Shown here one piece after another: positions 50,478-60,610 of a stretch of DNA of 64,000 nucleotides. Positions within the stretch are counted from its first letter, which is position 1. Every line of letters begins with the position of its first letter. The notes below the pieces were generated by a model, which worked only from the letters and a program-made list of their open reading frames with translations, searched no databases and was not told where the DNA came from. This stretch comes from a bacterium (GTDB lineage: Bacteria; SAR324; XYD2-FULL-50-16), in the NCBI GenBank assembly GCA_018829445.1, contig JAHJTV010000009.1, positions 1 to 64,000 on the forward strand. Reading direction: 5' to 3'. The translations under genes and the position numbers were made by a program.

Positions 50478-51788
50478 TTAAGGCTCTTCTTCTGGGGTGG
50501 GGAAAGGGGTTTTAAAATGAAGATCCCGTTGCGGGAAGGGGATCTCAATATTATTTTGTTTCAGCGTATCCCAGATGGCCAGCAATACGTCACCAATGAC
50601 ATTGGAGACTCCATTTTGCGGATCTTTAATCCAGAATCTGAGTTCAAAATCGATTGAACTATCTCCAAATCCGGTTAACAGACAGACAGGTACCGGATCT
50701 TTTAGTATTCTGGCGATATCTGTTACGGAGGAAACCACCAGTTTAATCACCTGATGGGGGTCGGATCGGTAAGAAACCCCAAACGGAACCTTGAGCCTGA
50801 TAATTCTATTGGAGTATGACCAGTTGATCACCTGCTGCGTTATCAGGTCTTCATTCGGGATGAGATATTCCTTTTCATCTCTCGTAACTACTGAGACGTA
50901 TCGTCCACCCATGATTCTAACCCGTCCAACGGCTTCATCCAGCTGGATAACATCCCCGGGTTTAATCGATCTATCCGAAAGCAGGATCAATCCACTGATA
51001 AAGTTGCTGACCACCTTCTGCAAACCAAAACCCACGCCAACTCCAATAGCTCCGCTAAAGAAAGCCAGAGATGTCAAATCGATACCGACACTGTTTAAGA
51101 CAATGATCGTCACCATGATTACCATGGTGATGTACATTACTTTGCTCAACATCAGCCGGGTGGACGAGTTGAGCCCGGGAACCCCGTTTAACCGTACTTC
51201 AATGTATCGGCTTAACCACCCCACGCCCTTCAGCAGCACCAGCAGAATGATAACAGCCTGCAACACGGACAACAGCGTTAGTCTTGTCTGCCCGATAGAA
51301 AAGCCTGTACTACGGAGCAGGGCGATGAAGGGATCAGACAGACCGATTATGTTTAAAGCGGCCAGGGACCAGACAAGAACTCCGATCAGACGGGACCAGT
51401 AGCGATCAGGGATGGTAGATGTGGCCAATTGAACGATTACCCAGGCCATGGACAGGTTCAGGGCAAGCTTCATGATAAAAATGCTGATTTCAAATCGTTG
51501 AAAGATCAGAAGCGTTGCCCAAAGGAATATAATGCTCAGCAATAATGGGATTAGACGAACCAGGTGCGTCAAAAGACTTTTTATTAAAACATACGGGAAG
51601 GAACGGTTGGTGATATAACCCCCAATAGACTTTCTGGCAGGTCGCCCGATTATTTCTCCCAATAGCCGACTGGCAATCAAAATAACAATCTGGGCTACGA
51701 TTACCCAGGATAAAATATGGATGTAAACCCACTGCTGGAAAATTCCCAACCATTGTTGAACCATTTCTATATTTAACTGAAATTCCAT
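50478..51788 (-). CDS. MscS family mechanosensitive channel
   Basis: The 436-residue protein has about five N-terminal helices, then the MscS pore and middle beta domain: ALAFFSGAIGVGVGFGLQKV and SNFISGLILLSDRSIKPGDV, with VVSNFISGLI matching the TM3/beta core, and a C-terminal alpha/beta cage (LKVPFGVSYRSDPHQV). It vents ions under turgor stress. It has an extra N-terminal helix set compared with E. coli MscS. Confidence 0.92.
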   Translation of the reverse strand: MEFQLNIEMVQQWLGIFQQWVYIHILSWVIVAQIVILIASRLLGEIIGRPARKSIGGYITNRSFPYVLIKSLLTHLVRLIPLLLSIIFLWATLLIFQRFEISIFIMKLALNLSMAWVIVQLATSTIPDRYWSRLIGVLVWSLAALNIIGLSDPFIALLRSTGFSIGQTRLTLLSVLQAVIILLVLLKGVGWLSRYIEVRLNGVPGLNSSTRLMLSKVMYITMVIMVTIIVLNSVGIDLTSLAFFSGAIGVGVGFGLQKVVSNFISGLILLSDRSIKPGDVIQLDEAVGRVRIMGGRYVSVVTRDEKEYLIPNEDLITQQVINWSYSNRIIRLKVPFGVSYRSDPHQVIKLVVSSVTDIARILKDPVPVCLLTGFGDSSIDFELRFWIKDPQNGVSNVIGDVLLAIWDTLKQNNIEIPFPQRDLHFKTPFPTPEEEP

Positions 51789-51848
51789 TTTCTTTACAAT
51801 ATTGTTTTGAAGTCCCTGCTGTTTTCGGATTGTCTGTTTTGTCCGTAG

Positions 51849-54464
51849 TTAAAACACGCCCTTATCGTTCAGGAATCGGCTATATTTCCTGTCTTCAGTG
51901 AGGATATGTTTGATAATCCAGTGGCGGAAAAAATCCGGGAACAGGTGATCGGGTTTCAGCGTGTTTTGTTTAATCCGAGTCTCAAATTCATTGATCTGCT
52001 GGATCAGCCCCTGGTGTAGTTTACAGTGAATGTCAGTTTCCGGGTATTCGTATAGCTTCATCAAGGCCTCTTCCTCTTTAAAATGCACATTCGCGTACTT
52101 GATCAAAAAAGATAAAACCTGTGCAATCATACCTTGTTTCAAGTCTGATTCAGAAGCTTTGCACATTTTGTCGGCAATGGAAAAGAGTTTTTGATGTTGA
52201 TTATCCATTATCTGAATGTTAACACTATATTCGCTTCGCCATTGAAACAGGGAAATACCCGCATGGCATGAATTGAGCAACTGAATCCGTTTTTCATAGG
52301 CTTCAAACAGTTTCCAGCGCACAACCGGAATGTCCTTGAGCATCTCACCCGGAATCTGGAAAAGCTCTGATTCGGTGGTTGTTCTCAGATGAAACAGGCA
52401 GGGAATCCCGAAGATGATGCTTTCCTGCCCAAAAAAGTCCCTGCTTTTGAGTTTTTCAAAGATTTTTTCTCCAAGGTAAAACTCAAGTTCTCCCTCCTTT
52501 ACAATATATAGAGAATTGTTATCCTCCAGGGAGAGATCGACTCCTTTCTCATATTGTATTAAAGTAACGGACTGTGCAATTCGGTTCTGTGTAGTATACG
52601 ATATCGATTCGCCAAAGAGGGTCGTTTTTCGCAGAAAACGCCGGATCTTCTGTAGTTCCTTGATCCCCTCATGTAAGGAGTTGTATTCAACAAAAGAGAG
52701 ATAAATAAAATGGGTCAGTTTAAGAACCTGGACAAAACTGACGGCCCGAAAGGTTGCGTTGGAACATTCATCATTGAGGGCGGGAATCTCTCCGACCAAT
52801 TCCCCGGATGATACGACATGATTCACACTGTGTTTGGACTGTATCAATTCTACGTTTCCGGTAAGCACAAGATAAATGTTTTCAACCTTTTCGCCCTCTT
52901 TGAGCAAGATCGTTCCCGGGTTGAAATTTACAATGGGATTATTCAGTAATATCCGGATCTGGGCGGTTGGAACATCTGGAAAATAAGAGTGCAGGAATTG
53001 GTGGGCATAACGCCAGGCATAGTTCTGGGAAGCAGGGATTAGCACATCCACCGCTCCGAAAGTGGCTTCGGACCCAATCTCCTTTTCTGCATCCTTCAGC
53101 GGAGAAGAAGAGTGGGATAGAATAATTCTATCAGAGGTGTCATCAATAAAATCAATTGCCTTTCCATGGATCATTCCACCACCTATATCCAGCTTTTTTA
53201 TCTGGCAGGGTTGAGAATAATCCGCCTTTATCTTCTCCAGGAACGATTTTGAAATCCCTTCGCCGTGTTTGTCAGGAACAGCCATTTTGTCAAAAACGTC
53301 AAAGGCGACAATATCGGCAAAGTGTCCGTAGGTACGGTATCCGGCCTCCCATATAGTTCTAAAAATAAAGATGTTGTTTTCAACCGGATGCGGAGAGTAG
53401 AGCGGTTTAACCTCCAGGCCGTCTATTTGGTTCCATACATCGAACTGCAGGTCGTTAAATTCAAAGTACTCAGCAATCTGATCCTCTTCAATCGACAAAA
53501 GGGCTGCCAGCTTTTTAGTTACTGCGGATCGTACCAATGGGGTTGAATAATACTTCAGTCGATGATCCGAACGGATCAGGCTGGGAAGCCCGGCAAAATG
53601 GTCGTCATGGGAATGGGTGTGAAATATTCCTTCCACTTCGCTGATATTGATACCCAGGGAAACCAATGTCCCAAGAATATTTGGTCCGGCATCAATCAGG
53701 TACGTCCTGCCTTGAAACATCAGAATACTGGCCATACAGGGACGGTTGACATCCCAGCCATCTCCCTCACCGGAATGGATCACCGAGAAGTATTCTCTTT
53801 CTATGAGATGAAAATTCAAAGGATAGGGGACCTCATAATTCTGGTCAGGTGCCATGTTCAGATCAACCAGGACAGTTTCTCCGCGATAGGAAATCTCAAA
53901 AACATTCGGTTTTAAACGTTTGATAAACACCTGAGAAAGAATCTCCACAGGTTCTTGCTCAACGATACGATTATCCAGAAACTCGCGGGATGGTTTGATC
54001 TGACCAAAAGCGAATCTTGTTTTGATCTTCATCATTTCCCTGGTAGTTTCCGGGGAAATGCCGGTACGACTTATCTCCTCTGATGAGATCAACCCGTAGT
54101 TGCCCCTGTAGATATAACGCATCTGGGATATGACCTGCTCCCGAGATCCTATCAGAATCGGTTTTTGACCCGTATTATTTGGATGATTGGGGATGATCAA
54201 GCCCTGACGATACAACATCTGCAATACAGGAAATTCGGAGAGATTGGAGAAGTGGCCGTTTTGAACCAGAATGTCGGAGAGGAGGATGGCGTTTGGCCCG
54301 GTTTCAAAGGAGACCCCATTTCTCTCTTCGGTTTTTATCAATCCCTTTTTCATTAAGTGTTTAACGCTATCAGCAGGGCAACCACAGAGGAGGTAAAGAT
54401 CAGCGGCTGGAATTTCTATCCAGTAAATTCCTGAGCTGACATTGATTTTTCTGATAAGTGCCAT
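51849..54464 (-). CDS. MBL-fold - cNBD - cNBD - hemerythrin fusion protein
   Basis: The 871-residue protein joins four parts. Residues about 1-180 are an uncharacterised N-terminal domain. A metallo-beta-lactamase fold (about 220-490) carries the metal motif HTHSHDDH (282-289) and IGGGMIHGKA. Two cyclic-nucleotide-binding domains follow (about 500-620 and 625-735; LLKEGEKVENIYLVLTG, GELVGEI, and YEKGVDLSLEDNNSLYIVKEG). The C-terminus (about 750-871) is a bacteriohemerythrin with DNQHQ, HFKEEE, HCKLHQ and HWIIKHILTEDRKY, all di-iron ligands present. It may sense oxygen and cyclic nucleotide to control a hydrolase. It stands alone. Confidence 0.85.
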   Translation of the reverse strand: MALIRKINVSSGIYWIEIPAADLYLLCGCPADSVKHLMKKGLIKTEERNGVSFETGPNAILLSDILVQNGHFSNLSEFPVLQMLYRQGLIIPNHPNNTGQKPILIGSREQVISQMRYIYRGNYGLISSEEISRTGISPETTREMMKIKTRFAFGQIKPSREFLDNRIVEQEPVEILSQVFIKRLKPNVFEISYRGETVLVDLNMAPDQNYEVPYPLNFHLIEREYFSVIHSGEGDGWDVNRPCMASILMFQGRTYLIDAGPNILGTLVSLGINISEVEGIFHTHSHDDHFAGLPSLIRSDHRLKYYSTPLVRSAVTKKLAALLSIEEDQIAEYFEFNDLQFDVWNQIDGLEVKPLYSPHPVENNIFIFRTIWEAGYRTYGHFADIVAFDVFDKMAVPDKHGEGISKSFLEKIKADYSQPCQIKKLDIGGGMIHGKAIDFIDDTSDRIILSHSSSPLKDAEKEIGSEATFGAVDVLIPASQNYAWRYAHQFLHSYFPDVPTAQIRILLNNPIVNFNPGTILLKEGEKVENIYLVLTGNVELIQSKHSVNHVVSSGELVGEIPALNDECSNATFRAVSFVQVLKLTHFIYLSFVEYNSLHEGIKELQKIRRFLRKTTLFGESISYTTQNRIAQSVTLIQYEKGVDLSLEDNNSLYIVKEGELEFYLGEKIFEKLKSRDFFGQESIIFGIPCLFHLRTTTESELFQIPGEMLKDIPVVRWKLFEAYEKRIQLLNSCHAGISLFQWRSEYSVNIQIMDNQHQKLFSIADKMCKASESDLKQGMIAQVLSFLIKYANVHFKEEEALMKLYEYPETDIHCKLHQGLIQQINEFETRIKQNTLKPDHLFPDFFRHWIIKHILTEDRKYSRFLNDKGVF

Positions 54465-54965
54465 AGGTATCCTTTTGATGTCCGGTTTTTTAAGCTGTTT
54501 GTTGTCAGCAAGTGGTATCTGACTTATAGGGGAACCGGTTAAATATTGAGAAATGAGCGTGTCATCATGGACGAAGTGAAGGATCTCTTTTTTAATGGAA
54601 GAGATTTTTTGTTATTCCTCCCTCGGATTATATGCCGTTCTGATTATAGCCAAACTCAAGGGCAGGATCAATCATTCTTTTTAGAGGCTATCTGAGGAAT
54701 AAAACGGTGTAAGAGTAATGCGGGCTTCGGAAAAAAAGGGACAGAATTTCCATAAATGTTAATTCCACTTTTTGACAGAATTATCCGAGCTCATTTCTCT
54801 GAATGATTTACTATAAAGTGGAATTCGGTTTGGTACCACTGGTCGGGAGAATGATGAAAGTAAAAGTGGTGCTGGGAATGTAGGGACGGATAAGCAAGCC
54901 GCACTGGGAAAAGATCGCAACGGCCTGCTTATTCAATTGGCAATTGAATATGCCTATTTGAAACT
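54465..54965. other. Intergenic region without recognised features
   Basis: No gene, repeat or clear promoter was found in this 500-bp gap between two minus-strand genes. Confidence 0.4.
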
Positions 54966-56981
54966 CTAAGCTGAGATACTGCTCAGTTTAAGAATCGGTT
55001 CGTTTTGCTCCTGTTCTTTGCTACAATCGCAGCCATTCTTTTCAGTAGCAACCTGCTTTGTAGCTACTCTTTGTATTCCGGCATTGATAATTGATATCAG
55101 CATCTCATCATAGCTCATTCCATCCAGAGCTGCCATTTTTGCAAGATGCCCGTCCCAACACCAACCCGGATTTGGATTAACTTCCAAAAGCTTTGGCTGG
55201 CCAGACTCATCCATTCTCCAGTCAAATCGACAATAATCCTGGCATTCCAGCCGTTCAAACAATCGCAGACACATTTCGGTTAACCACTTTTCCGTCTCTT
55301 CGGGCAGATTGGCAGGTAATGACTTAATTTTCCAATAAGGAGAAGTGGGGTCCCATTTGGCTTCATACCCGCATATTCGGGGCAGGCCTTCCGGGATACA
55401 GGAATAGTCCTCATGGATTATCGGCAGGACTTTGAAAGAAGAGGGAGGATTGCCGATAATCCCCACGCTCAGGTCCATGCCCGGTAAAAACTCTTCAACC
55501 AGAATCGGTTTGTCATAACCATAGTCTCGTCTCATTTTGCTGATTGCATTTACGAGGCTTTCGAGATCATTGACAACGCTGTTAATGGTAATTCCAAAGC
55601 TTGAGTCTCCAAAGTTCGGTTTGACCAGTATTGGAAACGATAACGGCAAATCGAATACCATATCTTCATGATTGATCAAAAACGCTTCCGGTACCGGAAT
55701 ATTCATCTCCTTGGCTACCCCTCTAACCAGGGATTTATCATAACAAAAGGCCAGGCATTGCGGTCCGCCCCCTGAATAAGGGATTTCACACATATCCATA
55801 AGAGCAGGGACGTGCAATTCCTTGCGGGGTTCATTTTTAAATCCTTCGTCACAAATGTTGAAGACGATATCCACCTTGCCTTTAAGGGCTTCAATGTCTT
55901 TTAAAAAAGTGTGATGGTTATCCAGAAACGTAAACCTGTATTTTTTATGTTTCAGAAGAGCTTCTTTCATCCGGTTGATGGTGAAAAAATCATCATCATC
56001 AAATTTCTCCTGAGGCTTGATTATATCAGGTCTACGAGGATCTCCCATTAGAACGGCCACCGTTTTGATGTCACTTTCCTGAGTCACCTTTGGTGTCCAA
56101 TTCTTACTGACCTGTGCGGAGAGAACAAAGCGTTGCACCATCATCCCCAGATCCTGATTTCGAGCGGAGTTTGGATTCAGGGCGCCATGATGAATAAAGG
56201 TGGCAAAACCGGCCTTTTTTAAGAGTTGACGAATTTCATCCTGACTATAAAGTCTTTCTGCGTAAAACTGATCAGCGATCACACCTTTTTCAGCATGAGT
56301 CACAACTTCTCTTGATATTAATCGATGCTCATCCGAGGATAGAGAGCGTTCCCGACAGACAAAATACTTCTTGTTGATCCATTCCCAGGAGCGGGGTTCA
56401 AAATTTTTCTTGAGAAACATACCGTCGGTGATATCCAGCACGACTCTGCCCCATGGTTTGAGAACTCTCAACACCTCTTTCAGTACTTTGAGATCGTCAT
56501 CAACCGTATCAAAATATCCAAAACTGTTGCCAAGAATCATCACGGCATCAAAACGGTCAGCTTCGTAGGGTAGTCGCCTGGCATCCCCTTTACGAAAAGG
56601 GATGGAAAATCCCTCTGCTGTCGAGAACTCCTTTGCTTTTTGAACAAGGTAATGGGAAAGATCCAAACCCTCGACATTTTTATAGCCTCGACGTCTTAAT
56701 TCCAGTGTATGTCGACCTTGCCCACAACACAGATCAAGAATATGGGCATCGTAGGGCATTTTAAGGAAATCAAGGTAAAAATCCACTTCATCGGCTGTAA
56801 TAAGCTGATCTCCAACCACATCACCATCGGTCTTTAGATAGGTTGAATTAAAGATCTTACGCCACCAATCGGTGTGGACATGGTCTTCAAGGTTATTAAC
56901 AGGACCGATGACTTTACACTGGTTTTTAAGTTGTTTTCTTTTGACTGGTTGATTCCGTTTATTAAGCATGGAATTGCTCAT
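54966..56981 (-). CDS. Methyltransferase - ATP-grasp (D-Ala-D-Ala-ligase-like) fusion
   Basis: The 671-residue protein is a two-domain fusion. Residues about 75-300 are a class I SAM methyltransferase (motif I ILDLCCGQGRHTLEL, then VEGLDLS, AVMILGNSFGYFD). Residues about 305-650 resemble D-alanine-D-alanine ligase: FNICDEGFKNEPRKELHVPA, IPYSGGGPQCLAFCYDKS, FPILVKPNFGDSSFGIT, ILVEEFLPGMDLSVG and LLEVNPNPGWCWDG (metal-binding Glu/Asn). The ligase would join a carboxylate and an amine with ATP, the methyltransferase would modify one partner. The product may be a dipeptide, a cofactor or a modified peptide. AAGGAG precedes the ATG. The 3' end is rich in Lys/Glu/Cys. Confidence 0.85.
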   Translation of the reverse strand: MSNSMLNKRNQPVKRKQLKNQCKVIGPVNNLEDHVHTDWWRKIFNSTYLKTDGDVVGDQLITADEVDFYLDFLKMPYDAHILDLCCGQGRHTLELRRRGYKNVEGLDLSHYLVQKAKEFSTAEGFSIPFRKGDARRLPYEADRFDAVMILGNSFGYFDTVDDDLKVLKEVLRVLKPWGRVVLDITDGMFLKKNFEPRSWEWINKKYFVCRERSLSSDEHRLISREVVTHAEKGVIADQFYAERLYSQDEIRQLLKKAGFATFIHHGALNPNSARNQDLGMMVQRFVLSAQVSKNWTPKVTQESDIKTVAVLMGDPRRPDIIKPQEKFDDDDFFTINRMKEALLKHKKYRFTFLDNHHTFLKDIEALKGKVDIVFNICDEGFKNEPRKELHVPALMDMCEIPYSGGGPQCLAFCYDKSLVRGVAKEMNIPVPEAFLINHEDMVFDLPLSFPILVKPNFGDSSFGITINSVVNDLESLVNAISKMRRDYGYDKPILVEEFLPGMDLSVGIIGNPPSSFKVLPIIHEDYSCIPEGLPRICGYEAKWDPTSPYWKIKSLPANLPEETEKWLTEMCLRLFERLECQDYCRFDWRMDESGQPKLLEVNPNPGWCWDGHLAKMAALDGMSYDEMLISIINAGIQRVATKQVATEKNGCDCSKEQEQNEPILKLSSISA

Positions 56982-57463
56982 TTTTTGTTCTCCTTGGCAA
57001 CAAAGAAAGATGCGTATTTAAAGATGGTAACAAACATAAGTTTGTATTGTTAAATCACATTGAAAAGAACGACAACCCAAACAGAGATTGGCCTTTTCCA
57101 AACCGCTAAAATGACAAATCGGGACTTGGCAGAAACACGTGAGTTTTTACAGAGTCATGCCCAGATCAGAAGGCAAATGATACTCAAACTCAGATACATG
57201 AGGATAATTCTTCAGGTATACTCTTAAATATAGAGCGTGTAAAAATCTTTTCATGCCGATTTGATTCAAAAACATTTCAGTTTTTTTGCCCGAACTTTCT
57301 ATCTCCGATGATGTTCTTACATCTTCTGGAAAAATGATGTCTGATTTGGTGTTTACATTCGGTCTCCATCCTTATTTTAATAAACGTTGCCACCCCAAAC
57401 TGCGGGTGGGTGAAAAATTTGTAATCGCCATCTATCTGAATTAGATCAGAGATTTATTCACTT
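56982..57463. other. Intergenic region without recognised features
   Basis: No gene, repeat or convincing promoter was found. Confidence 0.4.
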
Positions 57464-57727
57464 CTACCAATCGTAAACCTGGTAGGAATCAACAATAAGT
57501 CCCATTGGCAAAGAACTGACTTGAGATAACTGGCCTTTTATCTTTACACGCTTCCCAAGGAGTTTTTTTAGCTCTTTACCTTTTTTATTGCAGGAATCTA
57601 TCAGATACTCATGCTCTCCCGCCGTATTGACAGCGATCGTAATTACACGATTCCTTGGCGACCATGAATTAGGGACCACAATACCATCAATTTCGATCTC
57701 TTTATTGGGTATCGATGATTTTTTCAT
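57464..57727 (-). CDS. Small OB-fold-like hypothetical protein
   Basis: The 87-residue protein has alternating strands: EIEIDGIVVPNSWSPRNRVI, ITIAVNTAGEHEYLID, LLGKRVKIKGQLSQVSSLPM and GLIVDSYQVYDW. GxVxIKGxL near the end is typical of OB-fold single-strand nucleic-acid-binding proteins. It follows another small gene by 6 bp on the minus strand. Function unknown. Confidence 0.55.
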   Translation of the reverse strand: MKKSSIPNKEIEIDGIVVPNSWSPRNRVITIAVNTAGEHEYLIDSCNKKGKELKKLLGKRVKIKGQLSQVSSLPMGLIVDSYQVYDW

Positions 57728-57733
57728 GCGGAC

Positions 57734-57976
57734 CTACTCAAAATCATTTAGTCTATGACCTTTTGGAAAAGGGGTATAGACAGGCGCTTCTATCTGGGAA
57801 AAATCAGCAGTTATGGACAAGTCATCCTGTTGATCAGTACTGTCATTTACTGAATATTTTAGATCACTTGCGTTGATCTTTTTAATACGGCCCCCTCTGG
57901 AAAAAAACTCCTCCAATGCCGTATTTATCTGTTCTCTTCTAAGTTCCTTATTTCTTTTATTCACTTTTTTAGCCAT
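57734..57976 (-). CDS. Small hypothetical protein, basic N-terminus
   Basis: The product (80 residues from ATG 57976) reads MAKKVNKRNKELRREQINTA, then LEEFFSRGGRIKKINASDLK and an acidic, Pro-rich end. Basic coiled-helix start with FFSRGGRIKKI resembles small nucleic-acid or ribosome-associated proteins, but I do not recognise a family. A TTG two codons upstream is not needed. It is 6 bp before the OB-fold-like gene, so the two are co-transcribed. Confidence 0.55.
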   Translation of the reverse strand: MAKKVNKRNKELRREQINTALEEFFSRGGRIKKINASDLKYSVNDSTDQQDDLSITADFSQIEAPVYTPFPKGHRLNDFE

Positions 57977-58564
57977 ACACAATCACCGTGATGTTTTCCT
58001 TTGAAAACAGAAAGCACACTTTTCCCCGGCATAAAACAATTCTGTTTAAGTTATTTGCCATGATGGAGACTTTCTGTGGTTAAGACATGAAAGCAACTGC
58101 AACCTTCTTACCACTATTGAACTCTTGATAGTAAAACTGAAGACTTTGATCCTTTCTAAAACAGAAATCTTTTTTATCAATAAGATAGGCTCTTAAAAAA
58201 ACGTGATTTCGCTATCTGATTTTCAACTTTCTATAGATGTATGTATAAAAAAACGTTTGTATGTTCGTATCATTCGAAGTCCAACTTACTGTATTTACGC
58301 TGGTTTTAAATTTGATGCCATAGGGAGAGGTCTTTTGATCGCCTGCTTCCGGTGATGGAGAGAAAATCAGGAGAAAAACTAAAAATCAGAACAATCAGTT
58401 CATAATCACCAGAAAAACCGGAATATAATATGCCGATAATTTTTTTGATTTTCTTATCTGCAAATATTCAAAAACTTTTTAAATGCCCTGCTTCCTGATT
58501 TTATCTGCTTGTGTTTTTGAAGCCGGAAAACAGCAACCAAATGGAGAAATCTCCCCTTTCAGCT

Positions 58565-58925
58565 TTGTTATTCCGGATACGATCCGGAGAATAAATCTAT
58601 ATTCCAACGTGGTTTATATGGATTCTATCGCAACAGGCTGTGCTACAACGGAATAATCTGCATTTTTCCACCTTATCATTCCGGACTTGATCCCATAAGC
58701 ACTCAAAATAGGGATATTTTCGATACAAAATTCAGTTTTCCGAAACAGTAGGGCTACTTTACATGGCCGCCTTTGAGTAGGTTCCGGCAGGGATGTAACC
58801 CCGCCCTACCGTAATCTTTGCTCTTGGCAATGTTTGCTTAAGTAAGCACTTATGAGCCTTGAACCGGGATCTACAGTCCTATTGAGCTTTAGATCCCGAT
58901 TCAAGGCCGGAATGACACTTGGTTC
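58565..58925. repeat. Repeat-rich intergenic region, with dispersed repeat copy 2
   Basis: 58748-58853 is the second copy of the repeat at 26159-26265. Around it lie TTCCGGATACGATCCGGA (58572-58589), CATTCCGGACTTGATCCCAT (58679-58698) and GATCCCGATTCAAGGCCGGA (58893-58912), fragments of the same type as inside the MITE-like element at 35557-35817. The rest of 57977-59438 (about 1.4 kb) shows no gene; a frame at 59144-59461 was rejected. Confidence 0.7.
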
Positions 58926-59438
58926 AGGCTTTAGAGGAACTCACTGATTTTTGAATTGTTAAATGACCTGTTGGTTCTAGATCCTTTTTTACTTCATGGC
59001 GCACCCCGTAAAGCCTATTCCCCCTGAAATTTAATGTTGTTTTTTAATAGAACAGCCATGAGTCGGAATTCAAGGTTCCGATAGATTTTGAGAGATTTGT
59101 TTTTGAAGGCACCCAAAGCATGTTTTTAATACGCTGATACTATGTGCCAAACAATGTTAATACTACTTGTAACAGAAATGGTCCTCAATTCTTTGTAGTC
59201 AGTGAATGCAAAAAAGTAAAAGTAATCGGAACAGACAATTCTGAATTTTGGTTGAGGTGGAGTGTAATCTATAAAAAAGGCTATAATATCAATCATAAAA
59301 AATTTGGCATCCATTTAGCAATCAATACTATTACCCCTTTGATTAATAATAATATAAGAAATCCAAGGATTGAGCGGGAAAGTGACTTTTGTTCAGATAT
59401 CAATATATCAGAGGATCGGAAAAGAATTTGGGGGTTCT

Positions 59439-59885
59439 ATGGTAGAGAAGAGTACGATTAGGGCAAGTTGGCTTCAGAGAATATTTCAGAAGGTTTCCAA
59501 ACCAAGCGGGAAGAACTTGAATGGAAGACCGCAAGAATTTGATGTCAATCCAAAGCACTGGATCCCCAATGTAAACAAGATAGAAACCAAAAACGCTTAC
59601 CTGGTTATTGTTGAATTACCGGGTGTTCGTAAAGATTCTATCACGGTGGTAAGAGAAGACAACCTTGTCCGGGTTCAGGGTGAACGGAAGCCCAGTGAAA
59701 TTCCCAGAAAAACAAAACTGGGAGAAGACGAATCAGGGAGAGAACGATTCAACATAACCTCTTATTTGACAGATAATGCTGAAAGATCAGCGATTGAAGC
59801 GTCGTATAAAAATGGATTATTGACCCTCCGTATTCCTAAAATTGTAAAAAATATTCCGGAAGGGTATTACATCAACGTTAAATAG
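59439..59885 (+). CDS. Hsp20/alpha-crystallin-type small heat-shock protein
   Basis: The product (148 residues from ATG 59439; GGGGG upstream) has the alpha-crystallin domain: WIPNVNKIETKNAYLVIVELPGV, VREDNLVRVQGERKP, ERFNITSYLTDNAER and the closing AIEASYKNGLLTLRIPKI, where the GLLTLRIPK motif is diagnostic. It holds unfolding proteins. A TTG 23 codons upstream would lengthen the N-terminus but has no support. It starts an apparently two-gene run with the DUF2179 gene (17 bp apart). No CIRCE element was seen. Confidence 0.9.
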   Translation: MVEKSTIRASWLQRIFQKVSKPSGKNLNGRPQEFDVNPKHWIPNVNKIETKNAYLVIVELPGVRKDSITVVREDNLVRVQGERKPSEIPRKTKLGEDESGRERFNITSYLTDNAERSAIEASYKNGLLTLRIPKIVKNIPEGYYINVK

Positions 59886-59901
59886 GTTTCACATAAAAAA
59901 A

Positions 59902-60561
59902 ATGGATCAATCGATTATTGTTGCCGGCATCTTGATATTTTTTGCGCGGGTTCTTGATGTGAGCCTGGGGACCATGCGAACTATAGTTACGGTTCAGGGG
60001 CGTATGACAATGGCTTTTATTTTAGGGATTTTTGAAACGGTTATTTGGATTACCGTAGTAAGTGCTGTTATCAGTCAGATTACAGAAAGTCCAGTTCTAG
60101 TAGTTTTTTATGCGCTTGGATACGCTTGCGGCAATGTTGTCGGCATTCTGGCTGAAAGAAAAATCGCCTTAGGGCCCGTTATCCTAAGATTAATTGTTGA
60201 GGATGAAAAAAAGGAAACGATGGTCACTGTTTTCAGGGATCTTTTCCTGGATATAACAACCTTTACCGGAACGGGAACCAAAGGGCCGGTGACCGAAATA
60301 TATTCAGTATGCAGACGTCGTGATCTGTCTTCGATTGTCCCGAAACTGCGTGAGGTGGACCCTAATGCCTTTTATGTCATAGAGCAGGCCAGGGATGTCA
60401 GTAAGCATCTAAAACCTGTTACTATCCCTAAAACTGTCAGGAGACCGGGTTTTACAAAAGAATTGGCCTATCATTTCTTTCAAAGACTTCTTAAGCCTTT
60501 TAATATTCCTGTGGCAGAATGGGGTTCAGTTTTTAACCGAAATAGAATGCGGCTACATTAA
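59902..60561 (+). CDS. DUF2179/UPF0316 membrane protein
   Basis: The 219-residue protein has three to four N-terminal membrane helices, including FFARVLDVSLGTMRTIVTVQ and FETVIWITVVSAVISQI, then YALGYACGNVVGILAERKIALG. The soluble half contains the DUF2179-like strand-helix VTEIYSVCRRRDLSSIVPKLREVDPNAFY. This family (YebE/UPF0316) has no firm function. It follows the small heat-shock gene by 17 bp. Confidence 0.88.
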   Translation: MDQSIIVAGILIFFARVLDVSLGTMRTIVTVQGRMTMAFILGIFETVIWITVVSAVISQITESPVLVVFYALGYACGNVVGILAERKIALGPVILRLIVEDEKKETMVTVFRDLFLDITTFTGTGTKGPVTEIYSVCRRRDLSSIVPKLREVDPNAFYVIEQARDVSKHLKPVTIPKTVRRPGFTKELAYHFFQRLLKPFNIPVAEWGSVFNRNRMRLH

Positions 60562-60610
60562 ACCTCAGAATTTGTGGAAATGGGGGTATTTGCATATGTG
60601 CCCTCTTATT

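Noticed and set aside
59144..59461. A 105-codon plus-strand frame
   Set aside because: Overlaps the start of the small heat-shock gene, has no ribosome site and a composition like random AT-rich DNA.
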